64,000 nucleotides of DNA from Streptomyces cinnamoneus (GCF_002939475.1 NZ_PKFQ01000001.1:2911001-2975000), one strand, 5' to 3'. Positions 1 through 8,825 are shown, numbered from the stretch's first letter. Numbers and translations: made by a program. The notes: generated from the sequence alone by a model not told the origin.

Positions 1-2117
1 CGGCCCCGGCGGCGGGCGCACCCGCCGCCCCCGGGGGCGCGGCCGCCGCGGCGCTCGCGCGACTGCTGCCGCGCCACCACCGGCAGGTCGTCTTCCGCCC
101 GCTGCCCCGCCGGGACGGCGACGACGCCTTCCGGGTGTCCGGGCAGGAGGGCCGCGTCACCGTCGAGGGCAGCACGCCGGCGGTCCAGCTCACGGGCTTC
201 CACTGGTACCTCAGACAGACCGCCGACGCCCACTTCTCCTGGTGCGGCGAGCAGACGGCCCTGCCCGACAAGCTCCCCGGCCTGCGCGCGCCGTTGGTGC
301 GCAACGCCAACGTCCGCCACCGCTTCGCGCTCAACGACACCAACGACGGCTACACCGGCCCGTACCACGGCTGGGACTACTGGGAACGCGAGATCGACGT
401 CCTGGCCCTGCACGGCTTCAACGAAGTGCTGGTCTACGCGGGCGCCGACGCCGTCTACCACCGCACTTTTATCGAACACGGTTACAGCGACGCGGATGTG
501 CGCCGCTGGGTTCCCGGACCGGCCCACCAGCCGTGGTGGCTGATGCAGAACATGGCGTCGTTCGGCGGCCCCGTCTCCCGCGAACTGCTCGACCGGCGCG
601 TGGCCCTCGCCCAGCGGATCGTGCGCCGGCTGCGGGAGCTGGGCATGACGCCGGTGTTCCCCGGCTACTACGGCACGGTGCCGCCGGACTTCGAGCGGCG
701 CAACGAGGGGGCCCGCGTCATCGCCCAGGGCGACTGGCAGGGCTTCCCCCGCCCCGGCTGGCTCGACCCGCGCACCCCCCACTTCACGCGGGTGGCGCGG
801 ACCTTCTACCGCGTGCAGCAGGAGCTGTACGGGCCCACGTCGATGTACAAGATGGACCTGCTGCACGAGGGCGGCTCCCCCGGCGACGTGCCCGTGGGCG
901 ACGCCGCCCGGGCCGTGGAGAAGGCGCTGCGCACCGCCCACCCGGCCGCCACCTGGGCCATCCTCGGCTGGCAGAAGAACCCCCGGCGGGAGATCGTCGA
1001 GGCCGTCGACCGGTCCCGGATGCTCGTCCTGGACGGCATCCCCGACCACTACCCGAACGTCACCGACCGCGAGGCCGACTGGGACGGCACGCCCTACGCC
1101 TTCGGCACGATCTGGAACTTCGGCGGCCACACCGTCATGGGGGCCAACACCCGCGACTGGGCGGACCTCTACCACCGCTGGCGCACCAAGGACGGCAGTG
1201 CCCTCAGCGGCATCGCCCTGATGCCCGAGGCCGCCGACAACAACCCCGCCGCGCTGGCCCTCTTCGGCGACCTCGCCTGGACCGATGGGCCCGTCGACCT
1301 CGCCGACTGGTTCGGCCACTGGCCCCGCTACCGCTACGGGGGCGCCGACGCGAACGCCGTACGAGCCTGGGAGGTGCTGCGCCGCACCGCCTACGGCTGC
1401 ACCCGGGCCGACGGCTGGGGCGAGCAGGCGGACGGGCTCTTCGGCGCCCGCCCGGACCTGGCCGTCAACCGGGCGGGCTCCTGGTCGCCCCGCACGCTGC
1501 GCTACGACCCGGACGAGTTCGACAGGGCCCTGCCGGCGCTGCTGGCCGTCGCCCCCGCGCTGCGCGGCAGTTCCGCCTACCGCCACGACCTGATGGACGT
1601 GGCCCGGCAGTCGGTCGCCAACCGCAGCCGGCTGCTGCTGCCGCGGATCAAGGCCGCGTACGACGCGCGGGACCGAGGCCGTCTCGGCGAGCTGACGCGC
1701 CAGTGGCTGGACTGGATGGGCCTGCTGGAGGAGGTCGTCGCCACCGACGAGCGGCACCTGCTCGGCCGCTGGCTGGCCGACGCCCGCGCCTGGGGCTCCA
1801 CGCCCGCCGAGCGCGACCGGCTGGCCGTCGACGCCCTGTCCCTGCTGACCGTGTGGGGGCCCCGGGCCTCGGCCAACGGCGGCAAGCTGCACGACTACGC
1901 CAACCGCGAGTGGTCCGGCCTGGTCGGCGGGCTCTACCGGCTGCGCTGGAAGACCTACTTCGCCGAACTGGACGCGTCCCTGGCGGCGGGCCGCAAGCCG
2001 CGGCAGATCGACTGGTACGCCCTGGAGGAGCGCTGGACCCGCCAGCCGCCCGCCGTCCGCACGAAGCCCTCGGGGGACGTCGTGCGGATCGCGCGGACGG
2101 TGGCGTCGCGGCTGTAG
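1..2117 (+). CDS. alpha-N-acetylglucosaminidase (GH89), 5'-truncated by window edge
   Basis: The reading frame is open from base 3, so the start lies outside the window; about 704 residues are visible. The protein matches the NAGLU (GH89) family in layout: a small N-terminal domain, a TIM-barrel with the signatures FHWYLRQTADAHFSW, NDGYTGPYHGWDYWERE and a long helical C-terminal domain. GH89 enzymes release terminal alpha-linked N-acetylglucosamine from glycans. Acidic segments that probably carry the catalytic glutamates are MDLLHEGG and LMPEAADNN. In Streptomyces such enzymes are usually secreted, but the signal peptide region is not visible. A strong hairpin follows the stop codon. Family assignment is firm; the substrate is inferred. 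Confidence 0.9.
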   Translation, partial: APAAGAPAAPGGAAAAALARLLPRHHRQVVFRPLPRRDGDDAFRVSGQEGRVTVEGSTPAVQLTGFHWYLRQTADAHFSWCGEQTALPDKLPGLRAPLVRNANVRHRFALNDTNDGYTGPYHGWDYWEREIDVLALHGFNEVLVYAGADAVYHRTFIEHGYSDADVRRWVPGPAHQPWWLMQNMASFGGPVSRELLDRRVALAQRIVRRLRELGMTPVFPGYYGTVPPDFERRNEGARVIAQGDWQGFPRPGWLDPRTPHFTRVARTFYRVQQELYGPTSMYKMDLLHEGGSPGDVPVGDAARAVEKALRTAHPAATWAILGWQKNPRREIVEAVDRSRMLVLDGIPDHYPNVTDREADWDGTPYAFGTIWNFGGHTVMGANTRDWADLYHRWRTKDGSALSGIALMPEAADNNPAALALFGDLAWTDGPVDLADWFGHWPRYRYGGADANAVRAWEVLRRTAYGCTRADGWGEQADGLFGARPDLAVNRAGSWSPRTLRYDPDEFDRALPALLAVAPALRGSSAYRHDLMDVARQSVANRSRLLLPRIKAAYDARDRGRLGELTRQWLDWMGLLEEVVATDERHLLGRWLADARAWGSTPAERDRLAVDALSLLTVWGPRASANGGKLHDYANREWSGLVGGLYRLRWKTYFAELDASLAAGRKPRQIDWYALEERWTRQPPAVRTKPSGDVVRIARTVASRL

Positions 2118-2124
2118 ACGCGCG

Positions 2125-2156
2125 AGAGCCGGACGGGCCGCCGCCCGTCCGGCTCT
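2125..2156. terminator. bidirectional intrinsic terminator
   Basis: A perfect 13-bp stem (arms 2125-2137 and 2144-2156, starting AGAGCCGG) with a 6-nt loop lies between two convergent genes, 8 bases after the GH89 stop and 18 bases from the lipoprotein stop. It can serve both. Confidence 0.8.
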
Positions 2157-2173
2157 TCCTTGCAGATGCGGCC

Positions 2174-3673
2174 TTAGGCGGCCGCGCCCTTCTTCTGCTT
2201 CGCGGTGCTGACGCTGCCCTCGCCGCCGGCGAGCTTCCACTCGCGGTGGTAGAGGTCCAGCGGGATGCGGCGCTCGAAGACCGGCGTACCGAAGATCTTC
2301 AGGTGTGCCTGGAGCGAACCGGTGAGGTCCACACCTCCGTACGCCGCCCACTTGCCGGACGCGGAGGCCTTGCCGTCGCTGGACGCGGTGGCGCTGGCCT
2401 CGCCCTCGGCCCGCAGGTACGGGGCGAGGTCGGCGCTCACGCCCACCGCGCCGTACAGCCCGACGGACGCCTCGGCGCCCAGGGCGGCCTTGACCTTGCC
2501 GGAGGCGGACGCCGTGGCCCGCACGGGGCTGACCTCGGTGTTCGCCTGGCTGATGCCCGACCAGCCCTTGCCCCAGCTGTAGGCGCCGCCGACGCGGAAG
2601 TCACCCTTCATGTCCTGCTTGACGTCGACGCTGAGCTTTCCCTCGGCGTCGACCTGGAGGTAGCAGGTGAGATCGAGGTTGACCACGACCGGCACCGGAC
2701 CGACCTGGATGACCGGGTCGGCGTGCAGCTTCGCGAAGGGCAGGCGCAGCGGCTTGGCGTCGGTGGTCGCCAGCGCCTCGGCCTTGAGCTCCCACTGGGA
2801 GGACCAGTCGCCGGACAGGGCCAGGGAGGCCGTGCCGGGACCGCGGCCGCCGAAGCCCCGTCCGTCGTACGAGAAGTCGACCTCGGGGGCGAGCTGGACG
2901 AAGCCCGTGGCGGACGCCTCGGCCTTGACCGGGGAGCTCGCGGGCGTGGGGATGGAGGCCCCGACGTCCAGACGCAGGTTGCCCAGCGGCACCTTGGCGC
3001 CCTTCGGGCCCACGTGCACCCCGTCGGGCTTGGTCCAGGAGACGTTGACGCCCTTGAGGAGCGGCTCCACCTTGACCGAGGACGGGTCGACAGGGACCTT
3101 GCCCTTGGCCTCGGAGTCGCCGAGCAGCGCGTCGAGCGTGGCCGGGGCGGTGTTCACCTCGGTGCCCTGCTCGGTCTTGCCGAGCACCTTGGTGACCTTG
3201 GCCAGGACGCCCTGCGGGGCGCCCGGCGCGGGCGCGCTGGCGATGACGTCGCCGACGGAGACGTTCGTCTGCGCCGACGGAGCCGGGGACTGGGACGGCT
3301 GGGCCGCGAGACCCTTGCCCTTCTTGGGCGCGCCGCCCGCACCCGTGCCGCCCGTGGGCCCGGATATGACGGCCCGTCCGCTCTTCTGGTCGAAGGAGGC
3401 GACCTTCAGGGCGGACTTGGCGGCCTTCGGCCCCTTCCCGGCGGAGCCGTCGGACGGGTGTGCCACGGCGCTCGGGGCGCCCGCACCGGCCGGGGCCGGG
3501 GCGACGGCGAGCTGGGGCGCCGCGTCGGCCGCGGCGGCGGCCTTGGCGGCGACCGGCTCGGCGTCGGAACCCTTGCCGGAGGCGGCGGGGCTACCGGACG
3601 AACAACCGGTGACGGCGAGCAGGGACGCGGCGGTCAGAGCAGGTAAAACGGCATACCGGATGGCATTGCGCAA
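2174..3673 (-). CDS. secreted lipoprotein of unknown function
   Basis: The start is taken as TTG at 3673 because GAGGA sits 6 bases upstream and the resulting N-terminus is a lipoprotein signal peptide: LRNAIRYAVLPALTAASLL followed by the lipobox AVTGC. The mature part (about 470 residues) opens with a long Ala/Pro/Gly/Lys-rich linker and ends in a C-terminal half rich in beta-like, Ala/Ser/Gly repeats (for example VGLYGAVGVSADLAPYLRAE), with a basic tail. No enzymatic motif is recognised. It probably sits on the outer face of the membrane. An imperfect dyad at 3760-3794 lies upstream and could be an operator or a 5'-UTR hairpin. The longer frame to 3820 has no ribosome site or signal peptide and was not used. 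Confidence 0.75.
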   Translation of the reverse strand: MRNAIRYAVLPALTAASLLAVTGCSSGSPAASGKGSDAEPVAAKAAAAADAAPQLAVAPAPAGAGAPSAVAHPSDGSAGKGPKAAKSALKVASFDQKSGRAVISGPTGGTGAGGAPKKGKGLAAQPSQSPAPSAQTNVSVGDVIASAPAPGAPQGVLAKVTKVLGKTEQGTEVNTAPATLDALLGDSEAKGKVPVDPSSVKVEPLLKGVNVSWTKPDGVHVGPKGAKVPLGNLRLDVGASIPTPASSPVKAEASATGFVQLAPEVDFSYDGRGFGGRGPGTASLALSGDWSSQWELKAEALATTDAKPLRLPFAKLHADPVIQVGPVPVVVNLDLTCYLQVDAEGKLSVDVKQDMKGDFRVGGAYSWGKGWSGISQANTEVSPVRATASASGKVKAALGAEASVGLYGAVGVSADLAPYLRAEGEASATASSDGKASASGKWAAYGGVDLTGSLQAHLKIFGTPVFERRIPLDLYHREWKLAGGEGSVSTAKQKKGAAA

Positions 3674-3914
3674 AGTCGGGTCCTCGGGAGCGTGAGGTGG
3701 GGGCGGCCCCAGGGGAGTTGACACCTGAGGACACGTCACACGGCAACGGGAAGGGGGGTGATCGCCCCTCGCGGGATTACCCGAGGTAGCGATCCGCATG
3801 ATCGTGCCATGGCCCCCCATACCCGCAGAACCGTTTCACCGGCCCGGGAAACATGATCTGGATCACAAAAGACCCAGTGGTCCATACCTGGACCTGGAGT
3901 GGTTCAAAAATGGA

Positions 3915-4748
3915 TCAATCCCACGCCCCCGCCGCCGCTGCCCGCGCCGCGTAGTCGGCGAGGTCGCGCGGCTCGCGTCCGAGCACCCGCCGCACGCCGT
4001 CGGCCAGTTCCGCCGAGTGACCCTCGCGGTGCATCGCGAACAGCGCGCCGAGGGCGACGACGAAGGACTCCGGCGTCCCCGCGGCCCGCAGCTGCGCCGC
4101 GTAGGCCTCCGCGCTGATCTCCTCGTACCGCATCGGCCGCCCGGCGGCCCGGGCGATGACCTCGACGGCCTGGGCGAACGTCAGGGCCCGGGGTCCGGAG
4201 AGCTCGTAGACCTGCCCGTCGTGGTCGTCGCCGGTGAGCACCGCGGCCGCCACCTCGGCGACGTCGTCGGCGTCCACGAACGGCTCGGGCACCTCGCCGA
4301 TCGGCAGCGCGAGGCGGCCGTCCCTCAGCGGCCCGTGCCACAGGTCCTCGTCGAAGTTCTGGTGGAAGTTGTTCGGGCGCAGGATCGTCCACGCGGCACC
4401 GGAGGCGCGCACGGCCTGCTCGGCGGCCGCCATGCCCTCCCCGAAACCCGGACCGACCTGCTCGATGCCCCGCCCGGACAGCGCGACGAACCGGCCCACC
4501 CCCGAGGCCACGGCCAGCGCGACGAAGTCGGCCACGGGGGCGGGGTCGTCGGGCGCCACCAGGTACACCGCCGAGGCACCCGCCAGCGCGGGCCGCCACG
4601 TCTCCGGCTCGTTCCAGTCGAACCGCACCTCGCCCGAGCGGGAGGCCGCCCGCACCGTCTCCCCCGCCGCCCGCAGCACGCGCACCAGCCGGCGCCCGGT
4701 CTTGCCGGTACCGCCGAGAACCAGGATGTCCTTCGCATCAGTAGTCAT
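3915..4748 (-). CDS. NmrA-type NAD(P)-binding oxidoreductase
   Basis: This 277-residue protein is an atypical short-chain dehydrogenase. The N-terminus carries the Rossmann motif ILVLGGTGKTGRRLVRVL (GxxGxxG), followed by SRSGE, the usual adenine-side contact of the NmrA/NAD(P)H-binding family. Related proteins are NAD(P)H-dependent quinone reductases or redox sensors such as QorB (azoreductase-like). There is no YxxxK catalytic pair. The gene is divergent from an AraC-type regulator with 91 bases between the starts, so the regulator probably controls it. The substrate is not predictable. Confidence 0.85.
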   Translation of the reverse strand: MTTDAKDILVLGGTGKTGRRLVRVLRAAGETVRAASRSGEVRFDWNEPETWRPALAGASAVYLVAPDDPAPVADFVALAVASGVGRFVALSGRGIEQVGPGFGEGMAAAEQAVRASGAAWTILRPNNFHQNFDEDLWHGPLRDGRLALPIGEVPEPFVDADDVAEVAAAVLTGDDHDGQVYELSGPRALTFAQAVEVIARAAGRPMRYEEISAEAYAAQLRAAGTPESFVVALGALFAMHREGHSAELADGVRRVLGREPRDLADYAARAAAAGAWD

Positions 4749-4826
4749 GACGGTGAGTCAACAAGCGCGCGGCCGCGCGGAACATGGCCGACCGTCCGCC
4801 GCTCATGCGTGTGCGTACAGGACGCC

Positions 4827-4832
4827 TAGGGT
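4827..4832 (+). promoter_or_regulatory. -10 hexamer, leaderless promoter
   Basis: TAGGGT ends 7 bases before the ATG at 4840, placing the transcription start at or next to the initiation codon. No convincing -35 is visible. Confidence 0.45.
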
Positions 4833-4839
4833 GAGCGCC

Positions 4840-5709
4840 ATGGACCCCTTCGACGACCTCTTGCGCGGTGTACGGGCCGATGGAGCCGTCCTGCGCACGT
4901 CCGTGCTGTCACCGCGCCGGGCCCTGCGCTTCGCGGACGGCGCCGCGCTGACCCTGTGCGTCCCGCTGCGCGGCGAGGGCTGGATCGTCCCGGAGGACGA
5001 CGGGCCGCCGCACCTCGTCGGCGAGGGCGTGGCGGCCATCGTCCGCGGCCCCCGGCCGTTCCTGTTCACCGACGAGCCGGCCGGGCCGGGATCCGGGGCG
5101 CGGGACGCCCCCGCCGGGGAGACCGTCCTGCTCGCCGGGTCGTACCGGGTCCAGGGCGAGGTGTCCCGGAGGCTGCTGCGCGTCCTGCCGCCGGTGGCGG
5201 TCGTGCCGGACGACCACGACTGCGCGCCCCTGCGCGCGTACTTCGAAGCCCAGCTCGGCGCGGGCCGTCCGGGCCGGCAGATGGTGCTGGACCGGCTGCT
5301 GGACTGGCTGTTGGTGTGCACCCTGCGCGACTGGTTCGACCGCCCCGAGGCCTGCCCGCCCTCGTGGTACCTCGCCCTGGGCGACGGCGTGGTGGGCCCG
5401 GTGCTCCGCGCCATGCACGCGTCCCCGGCCCGGCCGTGGACCCTGGCCGCGCTGGCCGCCGAGGCGGGGGTGTCCCGCACGACCATGGCGGCGCGCTTCA
5501 CGGAACTGCTGGGCGAGCCGCCGCTGGCGTACCTCACGCGATGGCGCATGGACGTGGCGGCGGACCTGCTGGCGGAATCCGCGGAGACCGTCGGCGCGGT
5601 GGCGCGCAAGGTCGGCTACGCGGACGCCTTCGGCTTCAGCAACGCCTTCAAGCGCGTACGGGGCGTGAGCCCCACGGAACACCGCAGGGTGATGGCGGCC
5701 GCCTCGTGA
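4840..5709 (+). CDS. AraC-family transcriptional regulator with N-terminal cupin
   Basis: The 289-residue protein starts at ATG 4840, directly behind the leaderless-type -10. Residues about 10-180 form a cupin_6-like sensor domain (FADGAALTLCVPLRGEGWIV). Residues about 195-285 are a double helix-turn-helix of the AraC class (LAALAAEAGVSRTTMAARF and VGYADAFGFSNAFKRVRGVSP). Proteins of this type usually regulate an adjacent redox enzyme, here the divergent NmrA-type gene. It lies just upstream of the lasso cluster, but nothing in the sequence ties it to that cluster. A longer in-frame extension to 4234 overlaps the divergent gene and is not credible. Confidence 0.88.
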   Translation: MDPFDDLLRGVRADGAVLRTSVLSPRRALRFADGAALTLCVPLRGEGWIVPEDDGPPHLVGEGVAAIVRGPRPFLFTDEPAGPGSGARDAPAGETVLLAGSYRVQGEVSRRLLRVLPPVAVVPDDHDCAPLRAYFEAQLGAGRPGRQMVLDRLLDWLLVCTLRDWFDRPEACPPSWYLALGDGVVGPVLRAMHASPARPWTLAALAAEAGVSRTTMAARFTELLGEPPLAYLTRWRMDVAADLLAESAETVGAVARKVGYADAFGFSNAFKRVRGVSPTEHRRVMAAAS

Positions 5710-5857
5710 GATCGATTCCCGGAGACCATTGAGGAATGGTGCGGCTTCGCACGGGAAACCCCTTTCACCCTTGTGAGCGATGGCGGGGCCCCATTTCCCG
5801 ACGTACGTTTAAACTCGCGGAATTGTCCCGCGAAGCGGGGAAAAGAAAGGCACTCTC

Positions 5858-5989
5858 ATGACAAAGGACCAGTACCAGGCACCGGCCCTCGTTGAGGTCG
5901 GCGAATTCGACGAACTGACCACCGGGTTCTTCGGGGTCTTCCCCGACGGCGGTGCCCAGTTCTTCAAGCGCAACGACTTCGCCGGTTGA
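5858..5989 (+). CDS. lasso peptide precursor (A protein)
   Basis: This 43-residue gene is too short for normal ORF calling. The leader (residues 1-22, starting MTKDQYQAPALVEVGEFDEL) has the signature YxxPxLxxxGxF bound by lasso RRE proteins, and Thr21 is at the penultimate leader position that the leader peptidase requires. The predicted core is residues 23-43. It starts GFFGVFPD, so Gly1 can form an 8-membered macrolactam with Asp8. The threaded tail is GGAQFFKRNDFAG; its Phe and Lys/Arg side chains could act as steric plugs. There are no cysteines, so it would be a class II lasso peptide. AAAGAAAGG gives the ribosome site. A cyclase, an RRE protein and a peptidase gene follow. I do not recognise this core among known lasso peptides. 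Confidence 0.92.
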   Translation: MTKDQYQAPALVEVGEFDELTTGFFGVFPDGGAQFFKRNDFAG

Positions 5990-5997
5990 GTGAGCTC

Positions 5998-6033
5998 GGT
6001 GGTGTCCTGAGCCGTACGGTGCAGGACACCACC
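5998..6033 (+). terminator. hairpin between lasso precursor and cyclase genes
   Basis: A perfect 12-bp stem (GGTGGTGTCCTG with CAGGACACCACC) starts 8 bases after the precursor stop. The 12-nt loop contains the self-complementary CCGTACGG, which can lengthen the stem. There is no U-tract, as is usual in Streptomyces. It probably acts as a partial terminator or mRNA stabiliser, giving more precursor than enzyme. The rest of 5990-6312 (323 bases) shows no further gene; an upstream extension of the cyclase frame there has no family-like sequence. Confidence 0.7.
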
Positions 6034-6312
6034 CGAGTCCGCGCGGGTGCGGAAAAGACAGAGAACGTCATAGCGCAAGGGGCCCCCACCTGTCGCCCGG
6101 TCATGCGCGGACGGGCGAAGCCGGCGAATTGAGCGCCGGTGCGACCGGATTTCTCTCCGACCACGCGACCCTCTTCTTCGAACGCGACGGCGTCGTCTGC
6201 CGAGGCAATACCGGGTCAGGTCCCGGCTCCCGGCCCACACACCATTCGGGACGCCGTTTCCTTCGCGTTCCCCCGATTTCCCGGCCGGAACAACCGAAGA
6301 AACAGGTGGGGC

Positions 6313-8145
6313 ATGAATCAAGGCCAGGGCTGGTTCGTCGTCCTGCCGGACACCGCCGAAGCCACGCCCGCCGCCGGGGTCCTCACGTCACGGACGCCCG
6401 GCCTCCGGACCGAGCCGCACCCCTCCGGTCGCCCCTGGGTCCTCGGCCGGTGGAGCCCGGACGAGATGACGGTGGTCACCGCCGGGTGCGGCCGCGTCGC
6501 CCTGATCGGCGACCACACGCCGCCGGACGGGCGCCTGAAGGACGCGATCGGCCGGGCCCGCACGGCCCAGGAGCTGGACCGCGTCATGAGCGGCGTGCCG
6601 GGCTGCTTCCACCTGGTGTCCTCGCTCGGCGGCCACGTCCGCGCCCGGGGCACCGCGTCCGGCATGCGACGGCTCTTCCACGCCCGGGTCGCCGGCGTCA
6701 CGGCCGGCTGCGACCGGGCGGACGTCCTCGCCACCGCCGTCGGCGGGACGCTGGACGAGGACGCGCTGCTCCTGCGCCTGCTGGAACCGGCGGTCCCCCA
6801 TCCGCTCGGCGGCCGCCCCCTGTGGCGGGAGGTGACGGCCGTGCCCCCGGGGCACCGCCTGCACCTGGACCCGTGGGGCGGCGCACGCGTCACGCGCTGG
6901 TGGCACGAGCCGGAACCCCGGCTCTCCCTGGCGGAGGGCGCGCCGGGGTTCGCGCAGGCCCTCGCCGAAGCGGTGGGGGTGCGCACGGCCGCCGGCGGCG
7001 TGGTGAGCGCCGACCTCTCCGGGGGCCTGGACTCCACCCCCGTCTGCTTCCTCGCCGCGCGCGGCCCCGCCGAGCTCGTCGCGTTCACCCAGGAGGGCAT
7101 CGACGGCGGCCACGAGGACGCGCTCTGGGCCCGCCGGGCGGCCTCCCACCTGCCGGACGCGGACCACGTCCTCCTGGAGCCGGGCGGCCTGCCGCCCTTC
7201 TACTCCGGGCTACTCACCGCCGGCGAGGGGACGGACGAGCCGGCCCTCGGGGCCCGCGTGCGGGGCGCGCTCACGGGACTGGCGCGGCTGATGGCGGCGA
7301 GGGGCTCCCGGCTGCACCTCACCGGCGAGGGCGGCGACCAGGTCGTCCAGGCGATGGACTCCTACGTCCACGACACGCTCCGCACGCGTCCGCGGACCGG
7401 CCTGCGCCACCTGCGCGCCCTCTCGGCCGAGTGCCGGTGGTCGGCCGCCGCGACGCTGAAGGCCGCCACCGACCGGCGGTCGTACCGGCGTTGGCTCACC
7501 GACGCCGCCTCCGACCTCCGCCCGGTGCGCGTCAGCGACCGCAGGCCGACGATGACGGGCTGGGACGTGCCCCCGACGCTTCCGCCCTGGGTGACCCCGG
7601 ACGCCCGGGAGCGTCTGACGCGCCTGCTGCGCCGCCACGCCGCGACGGCGAGTCCGCTGGCGCCCACTCGGGGCCGGAACATGGCGCTGGCGCTGATCCT
7701 CGCGTCGACGCGCATGTGCCGGCAGATCGCGCGCTTCACCGCCGAGGCGGGGCTGCCCTTCCACTACCCGTTCCTGGACGACCGGGTCGTCGAGGCGGCC
7801 CTGGCCGTACGGCTCCACGAGCGCACCACGCCGTTCGCCTTCAAACCCCTCACGGTCGCCGCGATGCGCGGCGTCGTCCCGGACGACGTGCTCGCGCGAC
7901 GCGACAAGAGCGAGTTCTCCCGGGAGGTCCACAGCGGGCTCGCGGCCCGGCGGTCCGAGGTCGCCGAACTCCTCGCCGACTCCCGCCTGGCCCGCCTGGG
8001 ACTGGTCGACGCGGACGGCCTGCGCCAGGCGGCGCTCGTCCTCCATCCGCCCCATCTACCCATCACGTACCTGGAGATGACGTTCGCGGTGGAGACGTGG
8101 CTGCGCGCCCACGCGCAAGCGCCGGCGAAGGCGGGGCGGTCGTGA
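6313..8145 (+). CDS. lasso peptide cyclase (asparagine synthetase-like, C protein)
   Basis: The 610-residue protein begins at ATG 6313 (AGGTGGGG ribosome site). Residues 1-200 resemble the class II glutamine amidotransferase domain, but the N-terminus (MNQGQGW) has no Cys2, so it cannot use glutamine; this is normal for lasso cyclases. The synthetase domain has the ATP pyrophosphatase loop SGGLDS at residues 236-241 and a second conserved stretch FHYPFLDDRVVEAAL. The family adenylates the Asp or Glu side chain of the core and forms the macrolactam with the N-terminal amine. It ends by a 1-base stop/start overlap (TGATG) with the RRE gene, so the two are translationally coupled. Confidence 0.92.
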   Translation: MNQGQGWFVVLPDTAEATPAAGVLTSRTPGLRTEPHPSGRPWVLGRWSPDEMTVVTAGCGRVALIGDHTPPDGRLKDAIGRARTAQELDRVMSGVPGCFHLVSSLGGHVRARGTASGMRRLFHARVAGVTAGCDRADVLATAVGGTLDEDALLLRLLEPAVPHPLGGRPLWREVTAVPPGHRLHLDPWGGARVTRWWHEPEPRLSLAEGAPGFAQALAEAVGVRTAAGGVVSADLSGGLDSTPVCFLAARGPAELVAFTQEGIDGGHEDALWARRAASHLPDADHVLLEPGGLPPFYSGLLTAGEGTDEPALGARVRGALTGLARLMAARGSRLHLTGEGGDQVVQAMDSYVHDTLRTRPRTGLRHLRALSAECRWSAAATLKAATDRRSYRRWLTDAASDLRPVRVSDRRPTMTGWDVPPTLPPWVTPDARERLTRLLRRHAATASPLAPTRGRNMALALILASTRMCRQIARFTAEAGLPFHYPFLDDRVVEAALAVRLHERTTPFAFKPLTVAAMRGVVPDDVLARRDKSEFSREVHSGLAARRSEVAELLADSRLARLGLVDADGLRQAALVLHPPHLPITYLEMTFAVETWLRAHAQAPAKAGRS

Positions 8146-8399
8146 TGCCGCACCTGCGACAGGACGTCTCGGCCGTCGAGGTCGAGGACGGCATGGTCCT
8201 CCTCGACGAACGCACCGGCCGCTACTACCAGGTCAACGGCAGCGGCGCCGTCGTGCTCGGTGCCCTGCTCGGCGGGGGCGGCGAGGAGGAGGCCGCCGAC
8301 GCCCTCACCGAGCGCTACGACGTCGACCGGGAGCGGGCGCTCGCCGACGTGGGCCGCATCGTGGGGCAGTTGCGCGCCACCGGGCTGGTGACCCCGTGA
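8145..8399 (+). CDS. lasso peptide leader-binding PqqD/RRE protein (B1)
   Basis: This 84-residue protein is a stand-alone RiPP recognition element of the PqqD type. The order of beta strands and helices fits the family: VEDGMVLLDERTGRYYQVNGSG, then a helix, a DVDRERALADV stretch and a C-terminal RATGLV. B1 proteins bind the leader at the YxxPxLxxxGxF motif and present the precursor to the B2 peptidase and the cyclase. The start overlaps the cyclase stop, with GTG 8142 as an alternative one codon earlier. The stop overlaps the start of B2 (GTGA). Coupling throughout the three genes indicates a single operon. Confidence 0.9.
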   Translation: MPHLRQDVSAVEVEDGMVLLDERTGRYYQVNGSGAVVLGALLGGGGEEEAADALTERYDVDRERALADVGRIVGQLRATGLVTP

Positions 8400-8809
8400 C
8401 CGCGTCCCGCCGCCGGCTCCCCCTGTCGCGCCGTCCGCTGCCGCTGCTCGCGGTCGCCGCCGGGCACCTGATCGGGCGGCTGCCCCCGCGCCGCATCAGG
8501 AGCGTCCTCACCGTCGCCGCCCGCGGCGCCCGGCCGGCGAGCTACGCCGAGGCCGGCAGGGCCCGCGGCACGGTCACCGCGGTGAGCGTGCGCTGCGCGG
8601 GAGAGGGCTGCCTGCCCCGGTCCATCGCGACCGCCCTGCTGTGCCGGGTCCACGGCTCGTGGCCCACCTGGCACGCGGGGGTCCGGACGCTTCCCTTCCG
8701 GGCCCATGCCTGGGTCGAGGCGGAGGGCCGCCCCGTGGACGAGCCCCTGTCCACCGCCCAGATGCGGCCGGTCGTCACCGTCTCCGCGGGACGGGCGCCG
8801 CGCGGATGA
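8396..8809 (+). CDS. lasso peptide leader peptidase, transglutaminase-like (B2)
   Basis: The 137-residue protein is a short cysteine peptidase of the transglutaminase fold. The catalytic triad is readable as Cys72 (GEGCLPRSIATALL), His104 (RAHAWVE) and Asp115 (GRPVDEP). B2 proteins cut the leader after the residue following the conserved Thr, freeing the core N-terminus for ring closure. The GTG start overlaps the B1 stop by 4 bases. A strong bidirectional terminator follows 16 bases after the stop and ends the cluster. No ABC transporter or isopeptidase gene follows, so export must use another system. Confidence 0.9.
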   Translation: MTASRRRLPLSRRPLPLLAVAAGHLIGRLPPRRIRSVLTVAARGARPASYAEAGRARGTVTAVSVRCAGEGCLPRSIATALLCRVHGSWPTWHAGVRTLPFRAHAWVEAEGRPVDEPLSTAQMRPVVTVSAGRAPRG

Positions 8810-8825
8810 CCCCGGGACATACGAA

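Noticed and set aside
242-3646. Very long plus-strand frame across the GH89 and lipoprotein genes
   Set aside because: Arg/Pro/Gly-rich translation without family features. It is a GC-rich shadow of the two real genes in other frames.
3760-3794. Possible riboswitch upstream of the lipoprotein
   Set aside because: Only a single imperfect dyad is visible; no conserved elements of a known riboswitch class could be found.
6139-6312. N-terminal extension of the lasso cyclase
   Set aside because: The extra 58 residues are Ser/Pro-rich without homology-like pattern. ATG 6313 has a ribosome site and gives the normal amidotransferase-like start.
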